A stretch of 6,082 nt of DNA. Origin: Acidimicrobiia bacterium (GTDB taxonomy: Bacteria; Actinomycetota; Acidimicrobiia; Acidimicrobiales; JACDCH01). Of this stretch, positions 1 through 6,082 are shown piece by piece. The stretch covers positions 1-6,082 of the forward strand of contig JACDCH010000341.1 of the NCBI GenBank assembly GCA_013694495.1. Direction: 5' to 3'. A program made the translations under genes and the position numbers. The notes under the pieces were generated by a model. The model was given only the letters and a program-made list of their open reading frames with translations. It had not been told where the DNA came from and ran no database searches. How positions within the stretch are numbered: position 1 is the stretch's first letter; every line of letters begins with the position of its first letter.

Positions 1-48
1 AGACCGACTCTCAGCCGGTTTCACGCGCGCAGGACGGGTGGGCGTGGG

Positions 49-54
49 TAGCGT
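49..54 (+). promoter_or_regulatory. Putative -10 element (TAGCGT) for the first operon
   Basis: TAGCGT fits the actinobacterial -10 consensus TANNNT and ends 9 nt before the GTG at 64. A transcription start 6-7 nt downstream, at G60 or A61, would leave a leader of only 3-4 nt, so translation would be leaderless or nearly so. The TAG is also in frame with the gene and stops any upstream extension. No convincing -35 box is visible. The same TAGNGT pattern precedes two other genes here, which strengthens the call. This is inferred from sequence only. Confidence 0.5.
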
Positions 55-63
55 CGGCCGACC

Positions 64-459
64 GTGGAGATCCTCGCCGCCGTGTTCATCGACACCATCG
101 ACGTCCGGCCGGTGCCGGGCCCGTCCACCCGCATCGACCTGGGCGGGATCAAGTTCTCCGAACCGGCCGCCGGCCCCCTCCCGGTCACCGTCGAGCCCCA
201 CCTCGTCGTCCTCGTGCGCTGCGCCGATGACGGATCCCCCGACGCCGTGCTCGAGACCACCTACTTCCGGGACGGCGAGCAGATCGCCCGCAACGTGCAG
301 GCCGTGCGGGTGGAGCCCGGGAAGTTCGGCTACCAGCTCGTGCGGGCCGAGCTCACCTTCGACGAGCCGGGCACGGTGGAGGCCAAGGTGCGACTCGACC
401 GGGCGGAGCCGCTGACGGTGCCGTTCACGCTGCTGGCGCCGGTGGAGGCGCCCGGGTGA
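64..459 (+). CDS. Small conserved-looking protein of unknown function, probably beta-sandwich
   Basis: This is a 131-aa protein that I do not recognise with certainty. It has no signal peptide, membrane segment or cysteine cluster; its only cysteine is in the stretch LVVLVRCADDG. The alternation of hydrophobic strands and short turns (MEILAAVFIDTI near the start, a central HLVVLVRC strand, and a C-terminal half with PGTVEAKVRLD and VPFTLL) suggests a compact immunoglobulin-like beta-sandwich. The layout recalls the short DUF6941-type proteins (N-terminal hydrophobic strand, glycine turn, late 'pG.y...v.vDg...pf.v' pattern), but this is only a resemblance. The GTG start is fixed by an in-frame TAG at 49-51 and by the promoter-like element. 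The FIST gene follows after 4 nt, so the two are almost certainly co-transcribed and may act together. Codon use (very high GC3) matches the neighbours, so I believe it is a real gene. Confidence 0.75.
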   Translation: MEILAAVFIDTIDVRPVPGPSTRIDLGGIKFSEPAAGPLPVTVEPHLVVLVRCADDGSPDAVLETTYFRDGEQIARNVQAVRVEPGKFGYQLVRAELTFDEPGTVEAKVRLDRAEPLTVPFTLLAPVEAPG

Positions 460-463
460 CGCC

Positions 464-1609
464 GTGACCTCCTGCGCGGCGGGGCTCTCCGCCCACCCCC
501 TCGCCACCCAGGCCACCGGCGAGGTGCTGGGCGAGGTGCTCGAGCGGATCGGCGAGGCGCCGGACCTCGCCGTGCTGTTCGCGTCGACGGCCCACACCGG
601 TGCCGTCGAGGACATCGTCGCCACGGTCCGCCAGATCCTCCGGCCCGGGGTGCTGGTCGGGTGCACCTCCGCCTCGGTGGTCGGCGGCGCCCAGGAGATC
701 GAGGATGCGCCGGCGCTGTCGCTCTTCGCCGCCCGGTTCGGCGGGGCGGGCCCGGCAGAGCCCGTGCGGCTCCAGGCCTTCCCGGGCGCCGACGGGCTCG
801 CCATCTGGGGCCTGCCCGAGGTCGGGCCCGAGCCCCGCACGCTCGTGCTCCTCACGGATCCGTTCTCGTTCCCGGCCGACCAGCTCCTCGACGGTCTGGC
901 CGAGGGCGACGGGGCGCTCACCGTGCTCGGCGGGCTGGCCGCCGGCGCCCGGGGCCCGGGCGGGAACCGGCTCGTGCTCGACGGCGCGGTCCACGACGAC
1001 GGCGCGGTGGGCGTGCTCCTGCCGGCCGGCTTGGCCACCACCACGGTCGTGAGTCAGGGGTGCCGACCCATCGGCGACCCCATGGTCGTCACGCGATCCG
1101 AGGGGACCCTGCTCGACGAGCTGGCCAGCGAGCCCGCCCTCCCCCGCCTGCAGCGCCTCATCGGCGAGCTCACCGACGCCGAGCGCACGCTCGCGTCCCG
1201 GGGCCTCCACATCGGGCGGGTGGTCGACGAGCGCAAGGCCACGTTCGGCCGCGGCGACTTCCTCGTGCGCAACGTGCTCGGCGCCGTGCGCGAGCGCGAC
1301 GCCGTGGCGGTGGGCGACGAGATCGAGATCGGCACGACGGTCCAGTTCCAGGTGCGCGACGCCGTCTCGGCCGACGACGACCTGCGGGCGCTGCTCGGCG
1401 GCAGCGAAGCGGCCGGCGCCCTGCTGTTCACCTGCAGCGGCCGGGGCACGCACCTCTTCGGCCGCCCCCACCACGACGCCGCCCTCGTCGACGCCACCAC
1501 ACCGGGGTCGGCGACCGCCGGCATGGCCTGTGCCGGCGAGATCGGCCCGGTCGGGGGCCGGGCCTTCCTCCACGGCTTCACCGCCAGCGTCCTCCTCTTC
1601 GACCCCTGA
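464..1609 (+). CDS. FIST N-/C-terminal domain protein (putative ligand sensor)
   Basis: This 381-aa protein appears to be a stand-alone FIST protein. The FIST_N region spans roughly residues 20-215 and includes VGCTSA (65-70), where the family has a conserved glycine-cysteine turn, and GCRPIG (199-204) near its end. The FIST_C region spans about 220-380, with TCSGRG (323-328), the GEIGPVGG block (358-365) and HGFTAS (370-375), all typical of the family. FIST domains are found in bacterial signal-transduction proteins and in eukaryotic FBXO22, and are proposed to bind small ligands such as amino acids; the ligand here is unknown. No kinase, cyclase, methyl-accepting or membrane module is attached, so any signalling output must come from a partner. 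It begins with GTG 4 nt after the preceding stop. A GGAGG at 444-448 lies rather far upstream (15 nt), so coupling to the upstream gene may drive translation. The family call is strong; the cellular role is not known. Confidence 0.88.
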   Translation: MTSCAAGLSAHPLATQATGEVLGEVLERIGEAPDLAVLFASTAHTGAVEDIVATVRQILRPGVLVGCTSASVVGGAQEIEDAPALSLFAARFGGAGPAEPVRLQAFPGADGLAIWGLPEVGPEPRTLVLLTDPFSFPADQLLDGLAEGDGALTVLGGLAAGARGPGGNRLVLDGAVHDDGAVGVLLPAGLATTTVVSQGCRPIGDPMVVTRSEGTLLDELASEPALPRLQRLIGELTDAERTLASRGLHIGRVVDERKATFGRGDFLVRNVLGAVRERDAVAVGDEIEIGTTVQFQVRDAVSADDDLRALLGGSEAAGALLFTCSGRGTHLFGRPHHDAALVDATTPGSATAGMACAGEIGPVGGRAFLHGFTASVLLFDP

Positions 1610-1628
1610 TCGGACCGTTCCCCGTCGG

Positions 1629-1644
1629 CTCCGGCCGGGCGGAG
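1629..1644. repeat. Short inverted repeat between the FIST gene and tkt
   Basis: CTCCG (1629-1633) and CGGAG (1640-1644) are perfect complements around a 6-nt GCCGGG loop. The repeat lies 20 nt after the FIST stop and 8 nt before the tkt -10 element. It could be a weak terminator for the upstream unit or an operator for tkt. It has no T-run and is short for such GC-rich DNA, so chance is quite possible. Confidence 0.2.
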
Positions 1645-1652
1645 GGCGGCGG

Positions 1653-1658
1653 TAGGGT
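1653..1658 (+). promoter_or_regulatory. Putative -10 element (TAGGGT) for tkt-tal, leaderless layout
   Basis: TAGGGT fits the TANNNT -10 consensus and is followed by exactly 6 nt and then the ATG of tkt. Transcription would therefore start at or next to the A of the start codon and give a leaderless mRNA, a common arrangement in actinobacteria. The TAG is in frame with tkt and blocks any longer start. A GGAGG at 1641-1645 is 19 nt from the ATG, too far to act as a ribosome binding site. No clear -35 box is visible. Confidence 0.55.
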
Positions 1659-1664
1659 CGACCG

Positions 1665-3728
<2,064 letters not shown>

Positions 3729-3730
3729 CC

Positions 3731-4834
3731 ATGGGCCGGCTCAACGAACTGTTCGACGGCCACGGCCAGTCGCCGTGGATGGACAACCTCAAGCGAGGGT
3801 GGATCACCTCGGGCGAGCTCCAGCGGTGGGTCGACCGCGGGGTCCGGGGCCTCACCTCGAACCCGACGATCTTCGCCAAGGCCATCGCCGACAGCCCTGA
3901 CTACGACGAGCAGTTCTCCACCCTCGTCAACAGCGGCTCGTCGGTCGACGAGAGCTACTGGGGCCTCGTCACCACCGACATCGAGTCGGCCCTCGCCATC
4001 CTCCGCCCCGTCTACGACGCCTCCGACGGCGTCGACGGCTACGTCTCGGTGGAGGTGTCACCCGACCTCGCCCTCGACAGCGAGGGCACGTACGCCGCCG
4101 CCCAGCAGCTGTGGGACCAGATCGACGAGCCCAACCTCTACGTCAAGATCCCGGGCACGGCCCCCGGCGTCGACGCCATCCGCCGCTCGATCGCGGCGGG
4201 CCGCAACATCAACGTGACGCTGCTGTTCGGCCTGCAGCGCTACGACGAGGTCGTCGAGGCGTACCTCGCCGGCCTCGAGGAGCTCGTGGCCGGCGGCGGC
4301 GATCCTTCGCACGTCTCGTCGGTCGCGTCGTTCTTCGTCTCTCGGGTCGACACCGCGGTCGACCGCAGGTTGGGCGAGATCGGCACGCCCGAGGCGCTGG
4401 CGCTGAAGTCGAAGGCCGCCCTCGCCAACGCCCGCCTCGCGTACCAGCACTTCCTCCGGCACTTCTCGGGGCCCCGCTGGGAGGCGCTGGCCGCGGCCGG
4501 CGCCCGGGTGCAGCGGCCGCTGTGGGCATCGACGTCGACCAAGGACCCGAGCCTCCCCGACACGCTCTACGTCGATGGCCTCATCGGGCCGGACACGGTC
4601 AACACCATGCCCGACGCCACGCTCACCGCCGTCGACGACCACGGCCAGCTCACCCGCACCGTCGACGCCGACCCGGCGGCCGACGAGGCCACGGTCGCTG
4701 CGCTCGCCGCGCTCGGCATCGACCTCGAGGCGGTCGCTGCCACGCTCGAGGACGAGGGTGTGGCGTCGTTCGCCAAGAGCTTCGACGAGCTGATCGACTC
4801 GCTGTCGGCCAAGGCCGAGGATCTGCGCAAGTAG
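3731..4834 (+). CDS. tal: Transaldolase
   Basis: Transaldolase transfers a dihydroxyacetone unit from sedoheptulose-7-P to glyceraldehyde-3-P, forming erythrose-4-P and fructose-6-P, and so partners transketolase in the non-oxidative pentose phosphate pathway. The 367-aa length fits the longer actinobacterial/cyanobacterial type. Visible motifs are LTSNPTIF (41-48), the Schiff-base lysine K139 in NLYVKIPGT, NVTLLF (161-166), SVASFFVSRVD (197-207), RPLWASTSTKDP (262-273) and GPDTVNTMP (286-294). All key residues of the TIM-barrel active site that I can check are present. The ATG is supported by a strong Shine-Dalgarno sequence and lies 2 nt after the tkt stop, so tkt and tal are co-transcribed and probably coupled. 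A nested hairpin directly follows the stop codon. Nothing looks broken or foreign, and codon use matches tkt. Confidence 0.97.
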   Translation: MGRLNELFDGHGQSPWMDNLKRGWITSGELQRWVDRGVRGLTSNPTIFAKAIADSPDYDEQFSTLVNSGSSVDESYWGLVTTDIESALAILRPVYDASDGVDGYVSVEVSPDLALDSEGTYAAAQQLWDQIDEPNLYVKIPGTAPGVDAIRRSIAAGRNINVTLLFGLQRYDEVVEAYLAGLEELVAGGGDPSHVSSVASFFVSRVDTAVDRRLGEIGTPEALALKSKAALANARLAYQHFLRHFSGPRWEALAAAGARVQRPLWASTSTKDPSLPDTLYVDGLIGPDTVNTMPDATLTAVDDHGQLTRTVDADPAADEATVAALAALGIDLEAVAATLEDEGVASFAKSFDELIDSLSAKAEDLRK

Positions 4835-4867
4835 CGCCCACCCCGATGGCGGGGGACGCGATGGGCG
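4835..4867 (+). terminator. Nested GC-rich hairpin after tal, candidate terminator
   Basis: Directly after the tal stop, CGCCCA (4835-4840) pairs with TGGGCG (4862-4867). Inside it, CCCCG (4841-4845) pairs with CGGGG (4850-4854) across an ATGG loop. The outer and inner stems are contiguous on the 5' side and separated by a 7-nt bulge, GACGCGA (4855-4861), on the 3' side. There is no T-run, so it is not a classical intrinsic terminator, but U-less hairpins after stop codons are often proposed as terminators or mRNA 3'-end protectors in high-GC actinobacteria. Its position between tal and a new promoter for pgl fits that role. Confidence 0.4.
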
Positions 4868-4891
4868 ATCTGCGCCGGTCGTGCGCCGCAC

Positions 4892-4897
4892 TAGCGT
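4892..4897 (+). promoter_or_regulatory. Putative -10 element (TAGCGT) for pgl, leaderless layout
   Basis: TAGCGT is followed by 7 nt and then the ATG at 4905, the same geometry as upstream of tkt. The predicted transcription start falls at or next to the start codon. No Shine-Dalgarno sequence precedes either candidate start of pgl. The element argues that pgl has its own promoter, rather than depending only on read-through from tkt-tal, and that ATG 4905 is the real start. No -35 box is recognisable. Confidence 0.5.
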
Positions 4898-4904
4898 CCC
4901 GCCG

Positions 4905-5579
4905 ATGTTCGGGGAGCTGGTCGTCGTCGACGACGTGCCTGCGGAGTTCGCGGAGCGCGTGATCGAGGCGTACCACGCCCGGCCCAACGACGCGTTCTCG
5001 ATCGCCCTTTCGGGCGGCGGGACGGCCCGGCGCTGCTACGAGCGGCTGGCCGACGACGCCGGTACGCAGATCGACTGGTGGAAGGTCGACGTGTACTGGG
5101 GGGACGAGCGTTGCGTGCCCCTCGACCACGAGGAGTCGAACTACCGGCTCGGCCGGGAGGCCCTGCTCGAGCGGGTCGGCGCGGTGAACGCCAACTACCC
5201 GATGCGTTGCGAGGAAGGGCCCGACCCGTACCAGCTGCGCCTCGGCGAGCTGGGCAAGCTCGACGTCGTCCATCTCGGCCTGGGCGCCGACGGGCACACC
5301 GCGTCGCTGTTCCCCGGTTCGCCCGGCCTCGACGCCGACCCCGGTCGGCTGGTCGTCATGAACGAGGACCCCTCGGACCGCAACCCGCACCCCCGGATGA
5401 CGCTCACGATGGCGGGCATCTCGCGGGCCCGCCTCGCCCTCGTCACCGTGTCGGGCGAGGGGAAGCGGGAGGCGCTGGCCCGGGCCGCCGCCGACGATCC
5501 CGACGTTCCCGCCGCCCTCGTCCGAGCCGACCGCGTCGTTTGGCTGGCCGACGCCGACGCCGCCGGCGACCTCGCCTGA
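4905..5579 (+). CDS. pgl: 6-phosphogluconolactonase (DevB/SOL type)
   Basis: This enzyme hydrolyses 6-phosphoglucono-delta-lactone to 6-phosphogluconate, the second step of the oxidative pentose phosphate pathway, in the cytoplasm. The 224-aa product shows the family hallmarks: SGGGTA (36-41, the phosphate-binding loop, usually SGGSTP), WGDERCVP (65-72), SNY (78-80), GLGADGHTASLFPG (125-138, with H131 as the expected catalytic histidine) and HPRMTLT (162-168). It is at the short end of the family; the segment between YPM and the GLGADGH block (about 101-124) looks reduced. I chose ATG 4905 over an in-frame GTG at 4881 because a TAGCGT element sits 7 nt before the ATG and because the eight extra residues are not family-like. 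Pgl is normally linked to zwf and opcA; neither is in this window. Its stop overlaps the beginning of the next reading frame. Confidence 0.94.
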   Translation: MFGELVVVDDVPAEFAERVIEAYHARPNDAFSIALSGGGTARRCYERLADDAGTQIDWWKVDVYWGDERCVPLDHEESNYRLGREALLERVGAVNANYPMRCEEGPDPYQLRLGELGKLDVVHLGLGADGHTASLFPGSPGLDADPGRLVVMNEDPSDRNPHPRMTLTMAGISRARLALVTVSGEGKREALARAAADDPDVPAALVRADRVVWLADADAAGDLA

Positions 5580-6082
5580 TCACCGTCGAGGAAGTCCGGC
5601 GAGCCGCCGAGCGGCGCCGCTTCCACGAGCTCGGCCGGGTCCTCTTCGCCGACGAACCCCGCTGGGCCGCCCCCGTCGCCGCCTTCGAGCGGGGGCTGTT
5701 CGAGCGGGGCCACCCCTACCGTGCCGGCGCCGACGTCGTCCGCTTCCTCGTGCGCCGGCTCGGGACCGTGGTGGGCCGGGTGTGCGCGCATCACGTCGAC
5801 GGTGACGCCGTCGGTTGGTTCGGCACGTTCGAGTGTGACGACGACCCCGCCGCGGTGGCTGCGCTGGTCGAGGTGGCCGGCGAGTGGGTCGCGGCCCGGG
5901 GGGCGCGCTCCCTGTCCGGGCCGGCGACGTTCACCCTGGCCGACGAGGCCGGGGTCCTGTTCAGCGGCTTCGACCATCCCGGCGGGACCGGCCGCCCGTG
6001 GCACCCCCCCTGGTACGCCGAGCACCTACAGGCCGCCGGCCTCTCGCGCGCTCATCGATCGTGGCCCCGGTGGCGCCTCCCC
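5576..6082 (+). CDS. GNAT-like acyltransferase family protein, 5' part (runs off the window)
   Basis: An open frame with coding-like, GC-rich wobble positions continues without a stop from the end of pgl to the window edge (169 codons if started at CTG 5576). Its translation resembles the N-terminal half of the roughly 370-390-aa GNAT-superfamily-like proteins usually annotated as hypothetical or N-acetyltransferase. Points of similarity are ITVEEV near the start, VVGRVCAHHV (65-74), VGWFGTFECDDDP (79-91), the GPATFTL...GVLFSGFD stretch (about 115-132) and WHPPWYAEHL (142-151), matching the family's 'hNPPYY' region. The substrate is unknown. The conserved N-terminus requires a start at or before codon ATC 5579. 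The candidates are CTG 5576 (overlapping the pgl TGA as CTGA), ATC 5579, or TTG 5540 inside pgl; the first in-frame GTG would remove over 50 conserved residues. Translation probably depends on coupling to pgl. The 3' end is missing, so the acyl-CoA-binding motif cannot be checked. Confidence 0.72.
   Translation, partial: MITVEEVRRAAERRRFHELGRVLFADEPRWAAPVAAFERGLFERGHPYRAGADVVRFLVRRLGTVVGRVCAHHVDGDAVGWFGTFECDDDPAAVAALVEVAGEWVAARGARSLSGPATFTLADEAGVLFSGFDHPGGTGRPWHPPWYAEHLQAAGLSRAHRSWPRWRLP

Noticed and set aside
1..48. Possible end of an upstream gene or start of a divergent gene
   Set aside because: Only 48 nt are available. There are short open stretches in several frames, including a minus-strand GTG at 24-22, but nothing distinguishes them from chance.
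4922..4935. 14-nt perfect palindrome CGTCGTCGACGACG inside pgl
   Set aside because: It arises from the codons for Val-Val-Asp-Asp written as GTC and GAC, a common coincidence in high-GC genes, and it lies within the coding region.

Overview
The window looks like ordinary chromosomal DNA from a high-GC actinobacterium. Third codon positions are overwhelmingly G or C, TAG triplets are almost absent, and the transaldolase and transketolase are of the actinobacterial type. The protein style (for example the SGHQG motif in transketolase and the FIST protein) makes me think of the class Acidimicrobiia, but that placement is an inference. All genes are on the + strand. I see no tRNA, rRNA, CRISPR, insertion sequence or phage element.

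Layout. (1) At 49-1609 there is a two-gene unit: a small all-beta-looking protein of unknown function (131 aa), then a FIST-domain protein (381 aa) starting 4 nt after it. A promoter-like TAGCGT lies just ahead of the first gene. (2) At 1653-4834 there is a tkt-tal operon: transketolase (687 aa, with an unusual His/Asp-rich tail) and transaldolase (367 aa), separated by 2 nt. It is preceded by TAGGGT placed 6 nt before the ATG, which suggests leaderless transcription. A nested GC-rich hairpin starts at the first base after the tal stop. (3) At 4892-6082 there is a third unit: 6-phosphogluconolactonase (224 aa), again with TAGCGT 7 nt before its ATG. It is followed with a 3-nt overlap by the 5' part of a GNAT-like protein that runs off the window and has no ATG or GTG start.

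How they work together. Tkt and Tal form the non-oxidative branch of the pentose phosphate pathway, interconverting C3 to C7 sugar phosphates. Pgl performs the middle step of the oxidative branch. In many actinobacteria these genes sit in a tkt-tal-zwf-opcA-pgl cluster. Here zwf and opcA are not between tal and pgl, and a hairpin plus a new promoter occupies that junction. The FIST pair and the GNAT-like gene have no evident metabolic link to the pathway.

I do not find a convincing undescribed system. The observations most worth a second look are the repeated TAG(C/G)GT leaderless promoter layout, the metal-ligand-like tail on transketolase, the probable CTG (or ATC) start of the last gene, and the missing zwf/opcA.
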